Shown one piece after another: positions 44,770-54,210 of a stretch of DNA of 64,000 nt; positions within the stretch are counted from its first letter, which is position 1, and each line of letters starts with the position of its first letter. The translations under genes were made by a program, and so were the position numbers. The stretch spans positions 806,001 to 870,000 of the forward strand of contig NZ_SLXQ01000001.1 of the NCBI RefSeq assembly GCF_004340875.1, read 5' to 3'. The notes beneath the pieces were generated by a model. That model ran no database searches, was not told the origin of the DNA, and worked only from the letters and a program-made list of their open reading frames with translations. The stretch is from Tamaricihabitans halophyticus (GTDB lineage: Bacteria; Actinomycetota; Actinomycetes; Mycobacteriales; Pseudonocardiaceae).

Positions 44770-46074
44770 TTGACTTCAACCGCCCGGCCGGTATCCGAGT
44801 TCGCACGGTACCTCCGTACCGAGACGGTCGGCGGGATGTTGCTTCTTGGCGCGGCGGCGGTCGCGCTGATCCTGGCCAACTCGCCGCTGATGGACCTCTA
44901 CCAGTCCGTCCGCGACACCGAGATCGGCACCGACTTCCTGCATCTCAAGCTCAGCGTCGGCGACTGGGCAAAGGATGGCCTGCTCGCACTGTTCTTCTTC
45001 GTGGTCGGGCTGGAACTCAAACGCGAGCTGGTGATCGGCGAGTTGCGCTCGATCAAGGCGGCCGCGCTACCCATCATCGCCGCCGCCGGCGGCATGCTCT
45101 TCCCCGCGGTGATCGCCCTGTCCATCGCGGGCGGCGAGCCGGGAATGGACAAGGCCTGGGCGATCCCGGTGGCCACCGATATCGCCTTCGCGCTCGGCGT
45201 GCTCGCGCTCACCGGCTCCGGGATGCCGAGCAGCGCACGGGTCTTCCTGCTCAGCCTGGCCGTGGTCGACGACCTCGGCGCGATTCTGATCATCGCGATC
45301 GTGTTCACCGCCAGCTTCGACTTCGTCGCACTGGCCATCGCCGCCGCCGCCATGGCGCTCTACGCGTTCCTGCAGTACAAGCGAGTCCGCACGGCCTGGC
45401 TGTACGTCCCGATCGGGATCATCACCTGGATCGCGGTACACGAAGCGGGTATTCACGCCACCATCGCGGGTGTCGCGCTCGGCATGCTCACCAGGGTCAA
45501 GCCGGACAAGGGCGAGCACGAAGCACCCGCACTACGCCTCGAGCACCGGCTACAGCCCTGGTCCGCCGGCTTGGCCGTGCCGGTCTTCGCGTTCTTCGCG
45601 GCGGGTGTCCCGCTGACCGGTGAGGCGCTGCGCGATGTGTTCACCCAGCCCATTCCGCACGCGATCATGTTCGGCCTGATCGGTGGCAAGCTACTCGGCA
45701 TCTTCGCCACCTCGTGGGTGGTGGTGAAACTCGGTATCGCCGCGAAACCACGCAACCTCGGGCATCTGGACATGATCGCGATCTCGATGCTCGGCGCGGT
45801 CGGCTTCACGGTGAGCCTGCTCATCGCCGAACTCTCGCTGGATGGCCAGCAAGCGGAGGAAGCCAAGGCGTCCGTGCTGATCTCCTCGGTGATCGCCGCG
45901 CTGATCGCCTCCCTGCTGCTGATCAGGCGAAGCAAGGCGCACGCGCACGACGACGAGAACGTACCCGACGGCCCCAACGGAGAATCAGGCGAATCGGACA
46001 CGACGACCGACTCGTCCGCCGATCCGTCCGGTTCGGCCAAGGGCGGGCACACCCCGCCTGACCGGGAGGCCTAA
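44770..46074 (+). CDS. nhaA: Na+/H+ antiporter NhaA
   Basis: A 434-residue antiporter that exchanges cytoplasmic sodium for protons. Family motifs: FFFVVGLELKRELVIGEL, ATDIAFALGVLAL (Asp137) and the ion-binding pair D167-D168 in AVVDDLGAILI. The last 50 or so residues are a hydrophilic acidic/Ser-rich tail (SGESDTTTDSSADPSG) beyond the core. The start is TTG, with a strong GGGAGGAAG ribosome-binding site 5 bp before it. It is not part of the mycobacterial gene order here, so it is probably an insertion. Confidence 0.95.
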   Translation: MTSTARPVSEFARYLRTETVGGMLLLGAAAVALILANSPLMDLYQSVRDTEIGTDFLHLKLSVGDWAKDGLLALFFFVVGLELKRELVIGELRSIKAAALPIIAAAGGMLFPAVIALSIAGGEPGMDKAWAIPVATDIAFALGVLALTGSGMPSSARVFLLSLAVVDDLGAILIIAIVFTASFDFVALAIAAAAMALYAFLQYKRVRTAWLYVPIGIITWIAVHEAGIHATIAGVALGMLTRVKPDKGEHEAPALRLEHRLQPWSAGLAVPVFAFFAAGVPLTGEALRDVFTQPIPHAIMFGLIGGKLLGIFATSWVVVKLGIAAKPRNLGHLDMIAISMLGAVGFTVSLLIAELSLDGQQAEEAKASVLISSVIAALIASLLLIRRSKAHAHDDENVPDGPNGESGESDTTTDSSADPSGSAKGGHTPPDREA

Positions 46075-46140
46075 CGCGTTCGGTGGGTCGCTGCGAGCGG
46101 GCGGTGCGCGGCGTTGCGTGGCGCATGGCACGATGACCGG

Positions 46141-46686
46141 GTGACCAGCGAACCCCACCGCAACTCCGGCAGCGGAACCGACGGCACACCGCCAGTGTCC
46201 TCGATCCCGCTGACCGACGATCGAAACGGGAACGGCTCTGTTGGCGGTCAGTCGATCGGCGACCTGGTCAAGGACGCGTCCTCGCATGTGTCCACATTGG
46301 TCAGGGCCGAGATCGAACTGGCGCGCGCGGAGATCACCAGCGAGGTCAAGAAGGGCCTCAAGGGCAGCGTGTTCTTCATCGCGGCGCTCACCGTGCTGAT
46401 GTTCAGCCTGTTCTACCTGTTCTTCGCGCTAGCCGAGCTGCTCTATGACATCGGGCTGTACCGCTCGGCTGCCTTCGGCATCGTCTTCCTGCTGATGCTG
46501 CTTACGGCCGGGCTGCTGGCTTTCCTCGGCTGGCGCAAGGTACGCAAGATCCGCGCACCGCAGCGAACGATCAGCTCGATGAAGGAAACCGCGGCCGCGC
46601 TCAAGCCACGTGGTTCCGCCGAGCACTCCGAGCTGCCCGACCAGGCCGAGGTGAATCGGCTGACCGGCGGGCCCACCAGTCGGTAA
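46141..46686 (+). CDS. Holin-X (DUF1469) family membrane protein, Rv3669-like
   Basis: A 181-residue protein with an acidic, disordered N-terminus, an amphipathic helix (VSTLVRAEIELARAEITSEV), two membrane helices (VFFIAALTVLMFSLFYLFFA and AFGIVFLLMLLTAGLLAFLG) and a basic C-terminal tail. It belongs to the actinobacterial phage-holin superfamily III, whose cellular role is unclear. Position after acs and before the EphE-like hydrolase is conserved (Rv3669). The next gene starts 7 bp after its stop. Confidence 0.9.
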   Translation: MTSEPHRNSGSGTDGTPPVSSIPLTDDRNGNGSVGGQSIGDLVKDASSHVSTLVRAEIELARAEITSEVKKGLKGSVFFIAALTVLMFSLFYLFFALAELLYDIGLYRSAAFGIVFLLMLLTAGLLAFLGWRKVRKIRAPQRTISSMKETAAALKPRGSAEHSELPDQAEVNRLTGGPTSR

Positions 46687-46693
46687 GCCGAGG

Positions 46694-47644
46694 ATGCGGG
46701 CCCGCCCAGATCCGTCCACGGTGCGGATCGATGGCCCGTGGACGCACCATGACGTGTACGCCAACGGCATCCGGCTGCACGTCGCCTCGCTCGGATCTGG
46801 CCCGCTGGTCGTACTGCTGCACGGCTTCGGCGAGTTTTGGTGGGTCTGGCACCGGCAGCTGGACGCGCTCGCCTCGGCTGGTTTCCGCGCGGTCGCGGTG
46901 GATCTGCGCGGTTACGGGGACTCCGACAAACCTCCGCGCGGTTACGACGGCTGGACCCTGGCTGGCGATGTCGCCGGGCTGGTCAAGGCAATGGGCGCGC
47001 GGCGTGCGCATTTCGTCGGGCATGCCTGGGGCGGGATGCTCGCCTGCACCGTGGCAGCCCTGCATCCCAGGGTGGTCTCCTCAGTCGGCCTGCTTGGCGC
47101 TACCCATCCGCTCGCGTTACGCGGGCAGATCGCGCGCACCGCGTTTCGGCGACGCGGGAACAACCAGCTGCGCGCGGCCGGCCACCTGTTCCGCTTCCAG
47201 GTCCCGATGCGCCCGGAGCGCTGGCTAACCCACGACGACGCGGCAAACACCGAGAAACTGGTGCGCGGCTGGGCGGCACCACGCTGGCGGGACAGCGCGG
47301 ACTACCAGGCGAGCATCCCGTGGTTACGCAGGGCGATGCAGGTGCAGGGAGTCGCCCATAGCGCGCTCGAGTACTACCGCTGGGCCTTTCGTTCCCAGCT
47401 GCGTGGTGATGGTCGGCGGTTCGCGGCCGCGGTCGCGGCGCCGAGCCCGGTACCGATGCTGCAGATACACGGCGAGCTGGACACCTGCGTACTACCGAAC
47501 ACCGCGCGGTTGGCGCAACGCTGGGGCGGTACGGACTACAAGTACCAGGAGCTCAGCGAGGTCGGGCACTTCCCGCATCTGGAAGCCCCCGCCGAGACCA
47601 ACGCGCTGCTTCTGAACGCGCTCCGCCAGGCCGAAAAGCACTAA
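46694..47644 (+). CDS. Alpha/beta hydrolase, EphE-like, nucleophile replaced by Ala
   Basis: A 316-residue alpha/beta-hydrolase of the epoxide hydrolase family at the position of EphE (Rv3670). The oxyanion motif LLHGFGEFWW, the DLRGYGDSDKPP segment and the terminal EVGHFPHLE histidine are normal. The nucleophile elbow, however, reads VGHAWGG with Ala111, where epoxide hydrolases have Asp (GHDWGG); a single base (GAC to GCC) separates them. The acidic member is in ELDTCVLPN. The protein may be inactive as an epoxide hydrolase or act non-covalently. It is in an operon with the holin-like gene. Confidence 0.88.
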   Translation: MRARPDPSTVRIDGPWTHHDVYANGIRLHVASLGSGPLVVLLHGFGEFWWVWHRQLDALASAGFRAVAVDLRGYGDSDKPPRGYDGWTLAGDVAGLVKAMGARRAHFVGHAWGGMLACTVAALHPRVVSSVGLLGATHPLALRGQIARTAFRRRGNNQLRAAGHLFRFQVPMRPERWLTHDDAANTEKLVRGWAAPRWRDSADYQASIPWLRRAMQVQGVAHSALEYYRWAFRSQLRGDGRRFAAAVAAPSPVPMLQIHGELDTCVLPNTARLAQRWGGTDYKYQELSEVGHFPHLEAPAETNALLLNALRQAEKH

Positions 47645-47653
47645 CCCGGCGAC

Positions 47654-47680
47654 CTCGCTAACCTCAAAGAACGCGATCAC
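47654..47680 (+). repeat. Dispersed gene-end repeat, copy E
   Basis: CTCGCTAACCTCAAAGAACG followed by CGATCAC: the repeat with a few substitutions, 9 bp after the EphE-like stop and before the convergent marP stop. Confidence 0.65.
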
Positions 47681-47689
47681 GGAGGGTGG

Positions 47690-48877
47690 TTAGCCGCTGG
47701 TACACGGGCCGGTGCCGACCTCCTGCGTCATCCGCGGCGCCGCGCGCACCTCGTCGCCGATCTCGCTGGTGGTGAGCACGAACCCGGTCTCCGGATCGTC
47801 CGTGGCAGCACCGAAGACCAAACCGGTGATACTGCCGCCTGGGTCGACCATCGGTCCCCCCGAGTTACCGCTGCGCACCAGCGCCCGCACGGTGTACACG
47901 TCACGCGGCACGCTGTTGTCCCCGTAGATGTCCGGCCCCTGCAGCTGGATACGCTGCCGCACCCTGGCCGGCGACGCGGTGTACGGCCCATCCAGCGGGT
48001 AACCGAGCACGATCGCGTCATCGCCGGCAACCGCCTCCGGGGAAGCGATCGGCAGCGGCCGCGCGGGCAGCCCGGGCACCGCGAGCATCGCGATATCCGC
48101 GTTCGGATCGAAGTGCACCACGTACGCGGGCAACCGCTCACCGGCCATATCGACGGTCACGTCGGTCGTACCGGCGACCACGTGCGCGTTGGTCATCACC
48201 CGCTCCGGCGCGACCACCACGCTGGAGCCCTCCAACGACCGCGAACAGGCCGGCGCCCTGCCCTGCACCTTCAGCACGCTCGACTGCACCCGCTGTACGA
48301 CCTCGCTGTTCTGCAAGCCCGCATCGGGTGGACCAACCTCGGTGATCGGCGTACGGGAGAACGGGTCGATTGCCGCCGGGAAGCCCGAGGCATCCAGCAG
48401 CGCACGCAGCTCGCCGGGAAACTCCTGCGCGCCCGGCGGAATCAGCTTGTCCACCGCGCCAAGCACGGTGGACCCCTTGACCGCCGAAACGAGACCGGGC
48501 ATCCCGGTCGCCGAGGTGAGCGGCATGGCGATCAGCCAGGCAACCACGAAGACCACGAAGCCCTGCACCACCGCGCCGAACACGCTGTCCACGCCGTCGA
48601 TCTTGCGCGAGGTGATCTTCTTCTTGAGCTTTCGCCCGAGATATACCCCCAGCATCTCGCCGATCGCGACCAGCAACACCACGATGGCCACGGCGAACCC
48701 GACCTTCGCGGCCGGATGGTCGAAGTTCTCCACGATCAGCGGCGCCAGCCGGATACCGCCGATCGCCCCGATCAGCACGCCGACAAAGGCCGGCAACGCG
48801 ACCACGAACCCTTGCCGCGCGCCGGAAATCGCCGCGAGCAGGGCGAGCACGATGACCAGGATGTCTACCCAGTTCAC
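47690..48877 (-). CDS. marP: Membrane-anchored serine protease MarP
   Basis: A 395-residue protease (Rv3671c equivalent) needed in mycobacteria for resistance to acid and oxidative stress. Four N-terminal membrane helices of the CvpA type (about 1-160) precede a periplasmic chymotrypsin-like domain with His in TNAHVVAG (near 230), Asp in NADIAML (near 260) and Ser in VRSGNSGGPM (near 337). Cysteines in APACSRS and near the end (TGPCTSG) match the redox-active disulfide of M. tuberculosis MarP. The GTG start overlaps the NUDIX gene's TAG by one base. Confidence 0.94.
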   Translation of the reverse strand: MNWVDILVIVLALLAAISGARQGFVVALPAFVGVLIGAIGGIRLAPLIVENFDHPAAKVGFAVAIVVLLVAIGEMLGVYLGRKLKKKITSRKIDGVDSVFGAVVQGFVVFVVAWLIAMPLTSATGMPGLVSAVKGSTVLGAVDKLIPPGAQEFPGELRALLDASGFPAAIDPFSRTPITEVGPPDAGLQNSEVVQRVQSSVLKVQGRAPACSRSLEGSSVVVAPERVMTNAHVVAGTTDVTVDMAGERLPAYVVHFDPNADIAMLAVPGLPARPLPIASPEAVAGDDAIVLGYPLDGPYTASPARVRQRIQLQGPDIYGDNSVPRDVYTVRALVRSGNSGGPMVDPGGSITGLVFGAATDDPETGFVLTTSEIGDEVRAAPRMTQEVGTGPCTSG

Positions 48878-49641
48878 TAGGTGGCCTCCGCCGGTTCGGT
48901 CGCACTGCCGCCGGAGTCGCATCCGGCCGATGGTTGCGCGGCACGTGCCGCGGCCGCCAAGGCTACGTCAAGGTCGCGCACATCTCGGTCATCCCACGGC
49001 TCGGCCCAGCCGGCGGCGTCGAGCAACCAGGTGAGCACGCCCGCGGTGAAGCCCCACACCAGCATCCCGGGTAGGCCAAAGGCAGGGCCCCGGTAGTGCT
49101 TCCGTATTCGCACCAGGAAGCGGTTGGCCGGATCAACCAGCTCGGCCACCGGCACCCTGGCGACCGCGGCCACTTCCCCGTCGTCGACCACACCAACCGG
49201 GCTCGGCCGCTCCCAATGGGCCAGCACTGGAGTTACCCGGAAACCGGATACCGGCACGTACATCTCGGGCAGCAGCGCGACCGGACGTACCCCGGCCGGA
49301 TGCACCCCGGTCTCCTCCTGCGCCTCACGCAACGCGGTGTCCACCGGACCACCGTCCGCGGGCTCGGCGCCACCACCGGGAAACGCGACCTGCCCGGAAT
49401 GCACGTCGCCGCCATCAGCCCTGCGCAACAGCAGTACGTCGGGCAACGCGCCGCTCGCCGATGGCGCGCCGAACAGCATGAGTACCGCCGCTGACCGCAA
49501 GCCGGGATCGTCCGGCGGCGTCAACCGGCCGATATCGCGGCCGTCCGTGACCGAGGTGGCCCGCACCAGGTCGCGCAGCCAGCTGGGCACGGTGTGCGGG
49601 TCGACAAGTGGCCCTGGTTCAGCGCCCCATCCCGCGGTCAT
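48877..49641 (-). CDS. NUDIX hydrolase, CoA pyrophosphatase-like (Rv3672c)
   Basis: A 254-residue NUDIX protein resembling CoA diphosphatases (NUDT7/NudL). The NUDIX box has the form GGGAEPADGGPVDTALREAQ followed by EETGV, and the preceding LLLRRADGGDVHSGQVAFPG matches the CoA-specific LLxxR..HxGQxxFPGG pattern. It probably trims CoA or its thioesters. It overlaps thioredoxin-like (ATGA) and marP genes at its two ends, so four genes from nth to marP form one operon, as in mycobacteria. Confidence 0.91.
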   Translation of the reverse strand: MTAGWGAEPGPLVDPHTVPSWLRDLVRATSVTDGRDIGRLTPPDDPGLRSAAVLMLFGAPSASGALPDVLLLRRADGGDVHSGQVAFPGGGAEPADGGPVDTALREAQEETGVHPAGVRPVALLPEMYVPVSGFRVTPVLAHWERPSPVGVVDDGEVAAVARVPVAELVDPANRFLVRIRKHYRGPAFGLPGMLVWGFTAGVLTWLLDAAGWAEPWDDRDVRDLDVALAAAARAAQPSAGCDSGGSATEPAEAT

Positions 49642-50315
49642 CGGCCCTCCTGTCGTTGCGGGGCGGTCGCTGGCTCGTCCGCATAGCGCCGCACCGCTTC
49701 CCGCACCTGCTCGACCTCAGTGAACACGCGTGGTTCACGCACGAAATGCACCTCGCCGTCCGGCGTCAGCAGGTAGCTGGCTGGCAATCCAGTTGGCACC
49801 CGCAGCGCGCGTTTGACGCTGCCGTCGGTGTCATGAAAGGAGGGGAATCGCACACCAAGTTCCTCGACGAGCTCGAGCCCGCCCTGTCGATCGCTTTCCA
49901 CCTGTAGCCCAACAACCTGCGCGGCCCCCGACTCCTCGGCGTAGCGCTGCAGTACCGGCAGCTCCTCCCGGCAGGGCTGACACCAGGTCGCCCAAACGTT
50001 CACCACCGTGGTTTTCCCGGCAAGCGCGCTACCCAGGTCGGTCGTCTCGCCGTTGCCGAGACACTCCGCGCGCGCTCCGCGCAGCTGCGCGATCTCCGTC
50101 CCGCTACCCGTAGGGCAGGCCTGGAGATCGGCCGCGACTCGGGCGGCGTCCAGGCCCGGTTCGGCGGCCTCGTCACCACCGCTTCCCTGATCCCGCGGCC
50201 AGAGCGCGACCACCGTGGCAAGCAGCAGCACCGCGGCGACCAGTGCCCAGCGTGCGGGCACGGTCAGTCCGCGCGGGGCTCCGTCAGCCGGCTCGCGCTC
50301 TGCCTCCTGGTTCAT
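49638..50315 (-). CDS. Membrane-anchored thioredoxin-like protein (Rv3673c)
   Basis: A 225-residue TlpA/ResA-type thiol-disulfide protein. One N-terminal helix ([18 protein letters not shown]) anchors it outside the membrane. The thioredoxin fold contains [15 protein letters not shown] with the CxxC active site and the cis-Pro in GLPASYLL. Two additional cysteines (LQACPTG, RAECLGN) lie before it. It probably keeps exported disulfides in the correct state, perhaps including that of MarP. Translation overlaps both neighbours. Confidence 0.92.
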   Translation of the reverse strand: MNQEAEREPADGAPRGLTVPARWALVAAVLLLATVVALWPRDQGSGGDEAAEPGLDAARVAADLQACPTGSGTEIAQLRGARAECLGNGETTDLGSALAGKTTVVNVWATWCQPCREELPVLQRYAEESGAAQVVGLQVESDRQGGLELVEELGVRFPSFHDTDGSVKRALRVPTGLPASYLLTPDGEVHFVREPRVFTEVEQVREAVRRYADEPATAPQRQEGR

Positions 50316-51118
50316 GCCCGCACCTTTTTCGGGCCCCGCGGCTTTCTCTGGCGTTGTGCCTTCTTCGGCTGTTGTGGCACACCGGCGCGTTCGGCGAGGT
50401 CAAGCAGATGCGGGGTTTCCGGGCCACGCAGCAGTTTCCCCGCCTCGGCCGGTTCCACCGGCCCGGTGCCGAACGAGGGGCACTGCTTGGCCAGAAAGCA
50501 AGCGCCGCAGGCGGGGCGCCGGGCGTGACAAACGCGCCGGCCGTGGAAGATCACGCGGTGCGAGAGCATCGTCCACTCCTTGCGCGGGATCAGGGCGCCA
50601 ACCTCGTGTTCGACCTTGACCGGGTCTTCCTCGCTGGTCCAGCCCCAGCGCCGGACCAGCCGGCCGAAATGCGTGTCCACGGTGATGCCTGGCACGTCGA
50701 AAGCGTTGCCGAGCACCACATTCGCGGTCTTGCGGCCGATCCCCGGCAGTTGCACCAGCTCGTCCAGCTTGGCCGGCACGGCGCCATCGAACCGCTCGAC
50801 CAGCAAGCTGCCGAGGCCAAGCAGCGAGTTCGCCTTGTTCCGGTAGAAACCCGTTGACCTGATCAGTTCTTCCAGCTCAGTGCGGTCCGCCCCGGCGTAA
50901 TCCGCGGCCGTCGGGTACCGCGCGAACAACGCGGGCGTGACCTCGTTTACCCGTTTGTCGGTGCACTGCGCGGACAGGATGGTGGCCACGACCAGCTCGA
51001 GCGGGTTCCGGAAATCCAGCTCGCAATGCGCGTCCGGATAACCCTCGGTAAGCGCGCGCACCATCCGCCTGGCACGTCGTACCAGGCCGAGGCGAGTTTC
51101 GCCGCTGGCGTTGGGCAC
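50312..51118 (-). CDS. nth: Endonuclease III
   Basis: A DNA glycosylase/AP lyase of about 268 residues that removes oxidised pyrimidines. The helix-hairpin-helix [17 protein letters not shown] carries the catalytic lysine, [10 protein letters not shown] the catalytic aspartate, and [17 protein letters not shown] the [4Fe-4S] cluster ligands (C-x6-C-x2-C-x5-C). A basic C-terminal tail ([17 protein letters not shown]) extends beyond the usual end. I favour the GTG at 51118; a GTG at 51175 would add 19 residues without similarity to the family. It is the first gene of the operon running to marP. Confidence 0.94.
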   Translation of the reverse strand: MPNASGETRLGLVRRARRMVRALTEGYPDAHCELDFRNPLELVVATILSAQCTDKRVNEVTPALFARYPTAADYAGADRTELEELIRSTGFYRNKANSLLGLGSLLVERFDGAVPAKLDELVQLPGIGRKTANVVLGNAFDVPGITVDTHFGRLVRRWGWTSEEDPVKVEHEVGALIPRKEWTMLSHRVIFHGRRVCHARRPACGACFLAKQCPSFGTGPVEPAEAGKLLRGPETPHLLDLAERAGVPQQPKKAQRQRKPRGPKKVRA

Positions 51119-51315
51119 GCTTACACCTGACTCGGCGTCACTCTTTCGGGGGTAGCTGCGAGCTTCGGAGGCCACCCCGATAGCCTACGGGCGAGGAGTG
51201 TGACCCCGGTGTGTGCCCGGGACACGCCGGGCATGCGGTTCAGCGCCCCGATATCCGCAGTAAGCGAGGATAAGACGATGAGTGCCGACTCGACCGGGAT
51301 GGGCAGGTCGCACGG

Positions 51316-51567
51316 ATGACTGTATGGCTGGCAATCGCGGTTCCGTTCGTGATCATGTTCTTCGCTCTGTTCATGGAGCGGGTAGAGACCCGGTTGCGGC
51401 ATGTCGCCGTACAGGAAGAAGAAGTCGAAGAGTTTCTCGAGCAGGCCCGACCGAATGAGGTCAGGGCGCTCTACGGACACGGGATTGGCCGCGCGCTGGA
51501 AATGTTTCGGCTGCGCCGCCGCAGCGGCAAGACAGGCAGGCTGCACGCGAGGCGTACCCGGGGGTAG
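51316..51567 (+). CDS. Small membrane protein, Rv3675-like
   Basis: An 83-residue protein with a single N-terminal membrane helix (WLAIAVPFVIMFFALFME) followed by an acidic helix (QEEEVEEFLEQARPNEVRAL) and a basic tail. It occupies the position of Rv3675 between nth and crp. Function is unknown. The ribosome-binding site is weak. It may be transcribed from the nth/Rv3675 divergent promoter region. Confidence 0.8.
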   Translation: MTVWLAIAVPFVIMFFALFMERVETRLRHVAVQEEEVEEFLEQARPNEVRALYGHGIGRALEMFRLRRRSGKTGRLHARRTRG

Positions 51568-51745
51568 GGTCAGCCGATTGGCGAGCACGTCGCAGGCCGT
51601 ACGCATCCCGCTAGCTGGGAACACAGTGTGATGATTCGGCGAGCCGGCGGGCGAATTTCGACCAAAGCCCTACACTGCACGTAGTGATCGGCGACATGAC
51701 GGCCCAACCCGGGTCGGCGTGCCGCGTCCCAACAGGAGGCACGAG

Positions 51746-52420
51746 GTGGACGAAACCCTGGCCCGCGCGGGCATCTTTCAGGGTGTGGAGCCGGCGGCGG
51801 CAGAAGCACTTGCGCAGACGCTCGAAGCAGCCGAGTTCCCGCGTGGACACGTGATCTTCAACGAGGGCGAACCTGGTGACCGCCTGTACATCTTGCAGTC
51901 CGGCAAGGTGAAGGTCGGCCGGAAATCCCCGGACGGCAGGGAGAACCTGCTACAGATCATGGGCCCGTCAGACATGTTCGGTGAGCTGTCGATCTTCGAC
52001 CCAGGGCCGCGCACGTCCACCGCGACCACGGTGACCGAAGTGCGCGCGCTGACCATGGACCGGCAGGCACTGCGGCAGTGGATCAGCAACCGGCCGGAGA
52101 TCGCCGAGCAACTACTGCGCGTGTTGGCCCGCCGACTGCGCCGGACCAACAGCATGGTCGCCGACCTGATCTTCACCGACGTTCCCGGTCGCGTGGCGAA
52201 GGCGCTGCTGCAGCTGGCGCAGCGATTCGGCTCGCAGGAGGCCGGCTTGCTGCGGGTCACGCATGACCTCACGCAGGAGGAGATCGCGCAGTACGTCGGC
52301 GCCTCGCGGGAGACCGTGAACAAGGCACTTGCCGATTTCGCGCACCGCGGCTGGCTGCGGCTGGAAGGCAAAAGCGTGCTGATCCTCGATCCGGAACGGC
52401 TCGCCCGCCGCGCCCGCTGA
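51746..52420 (+). CDS. crp: cAMP receptor protein (Crp, Rv3676-like)
   Basis: A 224-residue Crp/Fnr regulator, the same length as M. tuberculosis Crp. The cyclic-nucleotide domain carries [18 protein letters not shown], with the cAMP phosphate-binding residues, and the HTH reads [20 protein letters not shown], nearly the same as in mycobacteria. The GTG at 51746 follows an AGGAGG site. Crp controls acs-type and carbon genes in mycobacteria. Two matching sites in the window (3368 and 32090) lie upstream of topA and in the Ms1 RNA promoter. A strong terminator follows. Confidence 0.96.
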   Translation: MDETLARAGIFQGVEPAAAEALAQTLEAAEFPRGHVIFNEGEPGDRLYILQSGKVKVGRKSPDGRENLLQIMGPSDMFGELSIFDPGPRTSTATTVTEVRALTMDRQALRQWISNRPEIAEQLLRVLARRLRRTNSMVADLIFTDVPGRVAKALLQLAQRFGSQEAGLLRVTHDLTQEEIAQYVGASRETVNKALADFAHRGWLRLEGKSVLILDPERLARRAR

Positions 52421-52445
52421 CCCGGCTCGCCGCGGCCGCAAGATT

Positions 52446-52461
52446 CCTAAAGAACGCGATC
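52446..52461 (+). repeat. Dispersed gene-end repeat, copy F (partial)
   Basis: CCTAAAGAACGCGATC keeps only the central part of the repeat, 25 bp after the crp stop. Confidence 0.4.
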
Positions 52462-52474
52462 GAGCTAGACATGC

Positions 52475-52520
52475 AAGAAGGGCCGGGCGCCACCCCCGAC
52501 GTGGCGCACCGGCCCTTCTT
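52475..52520. terminator. Terminator after crp
   Basis: Long inverted repeat: AAGAAGGGCCGG-GCGCCAC (52475) with GTGGCGC-A-CCGGCCCTTCTT (52501), interrupted by one bulged base. The terminal TTCTTG gives a modest T-rich tail on the plus strand. Confidence 0.8.
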
Positions 52521-52902
52521 GTGTGTGCGCGGTTCGTCCCCCGACGTTCCGCGCTCCCCGCCCTCCGGCTCATAGGCCCCGACCCTTGGCTCGGAGGGAA
52601 CTTATGGAGTTTGCCCGCTGGCTTCGGTCAGCGAAGTCTGTTTTCGAGGTCTCGTATCGCCGTTCTTCGTGGTGACACGTGCCCTGCCTAGTACAACCAT
52701 GGCACGGCCCCACCCGGGTAACTCAACCCTTGTCACTCGTTAAGACTCTTGGGGATACGCATTCGTTGCGCGACTTCTTCCGAAAATCGATCCAACGTTA
52801 TTAAACCGAGATCAACTGACCCGGCGGCAACACGAACCGGTGACTCAGCGCACCGGCAAAATGACTGGTACGCACGTGCAATTTTACTGCATACTGGTAC
52901 GC
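52521..52902. other. Unexplained, hairpin-rich intergenic region
   Basis: About 380 bp between the crp terminator and the MFS gene without a convincing protein frame. It contains CCCTCCG (52561) pairing with CGGAGGG (52592) and a further GCTG/CAGC hairpin around 52617. The base composition looks less GC-rich near the right end. ACTGGTACGC is directly repeated at 52864 and 52893 just before the MFS start. A structured untranslated RNA or a complex promoter is possible. Confidence 0.45.
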
Positions 52903-54168
52903 GTGTCTCAGTCCGCTGATTCTGGCCAGGCACATACCGGCCAGATCCGCCTCACCGATTACCGCGCCGCGCTAACCGCCCCCGGCGCGCGCTGGCCCGT
53001 GCTCGCCTCACTGCTCGGCCGGCTACCGATCGCGATGATCGCGATCTCCGCGATGCTCTACACCCAGCGCGAGATGGGCTCGTTCGCGCTGGCCGGGGTC
53101 GTCTCCGCGAGCATCCTGATCGGCGTCGCGATCGCCTCGGTAGCGCAGGGACGGATCGTGGACAAACTCGGTCCGACCAGGCCGCTGCTGGTACTGGCGA
53201 GCGTCTTCCTGGTGGCCAGTACCGCGCTGATCCTGGCGATCGACGGGCATGCGGCGGAGTGGCTGCTGGTGATCCTGGCCTTCCTGGTCGGCGCGAGCGA
53301 GCCGATGGTCGCCTCACCGTCCCGTGCCCTGTGGATGCGCCTGGTACCCGCCGGTTCGGTACGCGCGGCGGCATACGCCTACGAGGCGATCAGCATGGAG
53401 GTCTTCTTCATCCTCGGTCCGGGGATCGCGGGCTTGCTGATCGGTCTGCCCTGGCCCGGCCTCGGCTTGGCCATCGGGGCCGGCTGTATGGCCGCCGGCG
53501 CGGTCGCGTTCGCGCTCAGCCCCGCGGCACGCGCCTGGCGAGGCGAGCCGGATGCCCCAGCCAAGTCGCTACTCGGCGCGCTGGCCAGCACCGGGATGCG
53601 CACCCTCACGATCGCGGCGTTCGGTTTCGGCGTAGTGATCGGCTTCGTCGAGGTGGCAGTGCCGGCCTCGGCGACGAACGCGGGCGTGCCGACCGTCGGT
53701 GGGCTGCTGCTCGGGCTGTGGTCGTTGAGCTCGGTTGTCTGCGGGGTGCTCTACGGGCTCCGGCCGTGGCCACGGCCGATGCATCTGCGACTGCCGGTAC
53801 TACTCGGCGGTTTCGGCATCCTGGTGACGACGCTGGCCATCCCGGACTCGCTGTGGGCGCTTGCCGGGTTCATGCTGCTCGCTGGCGTGCTGATCACCCC
53901 GCAAGCCACGGCGCACTCGGCCACCGTGGAGCTGGTCGCGCCGCGCGGCACGATGACCGAGGCTTTCGGCTGGGTGATCACCGCCGTCACCCTCGGCCTT
54001 GCCGCCGGCCAGTCGGTGTCCGGCACGCTGGTCGAACATGCCGGCCCGTGGTTGTCCTTCCTTGCCGCCGGGCTGAGCGGCCTGCTACTGGCCGGCGTGG
54101 TGTGGTCGTTCCGGCGAACCGTCGCCAAGCCCAAGGTGGCGGGATCGGTGCTGGCGCCGGTCGGCTGA
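52903..54168 (+). CDS. MFS transporter
   Basis: A 421-residue major facilitator transporter with about 12 membrane helices (for example LASLLGRLPIAMIAISAMLY and VLLGGFGILVTTLAIPDSLW). The cytoplasmic loop after helix 2 reads ASVAQGRIVDKLGPTRPLLV, a motif A-like sequence. It is probably an exporter; the substrate is unknown. The GTG start lies directly after two ACTGGTACGC direct repeats and a TACTGCAT -10-like element, so the transcript may be leaderless and controlled there. It is not in the mycobacterial order. Confidence 0.88.
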   Translation: MSQSADSGQAHTGQIRLTDYRAALTAPGARWPVLASLLGRLPIAMIAISAMLYTQREMGSFALAGVVSASILIGVAIASVAQGRIVDKLGPTRPLLVLASVFLVASTALILAIDGHAAEWLLVILAFLVGASEPMVASPSRALWMRLVPAGSVRAAAYAYEAISMEVFFILGPGIAGLLIGLPWPGLGLAIGAGCMAAGAVAFALSPAARAWRGEPDAPAKSLLGALASTGMRTLTIAAFGFGVVIGFVEVAVPASATNAGVPTVGGLLLGLWSLSSVVCGVLYGLRPWPRPMHLRLPVLLGGFGILVTTLAIPDSLWALAGFMLLAGVLITPQATAHSATVELVAPRGTMTEAFGWVITAVTLGLAAGQSVSGTLVEHAGPWLSFLAAGLSGLLLAGVVWSFRRTVAKPKVAGSVLAPVG

Positions 54169-54210
54169 GCCAGCCAGAACTGTCGGGGCCCGGCCGTAAC
54201 CTGCGCTGCC

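Noticed and set aside
52733-52933. Open frame of about 66 codons on the minus strand ahead of the MFS gene
   Set aside because: It would overlap the MFS start and promoter and lacks a ribosome-binding site; its few plausible residues are not enough.
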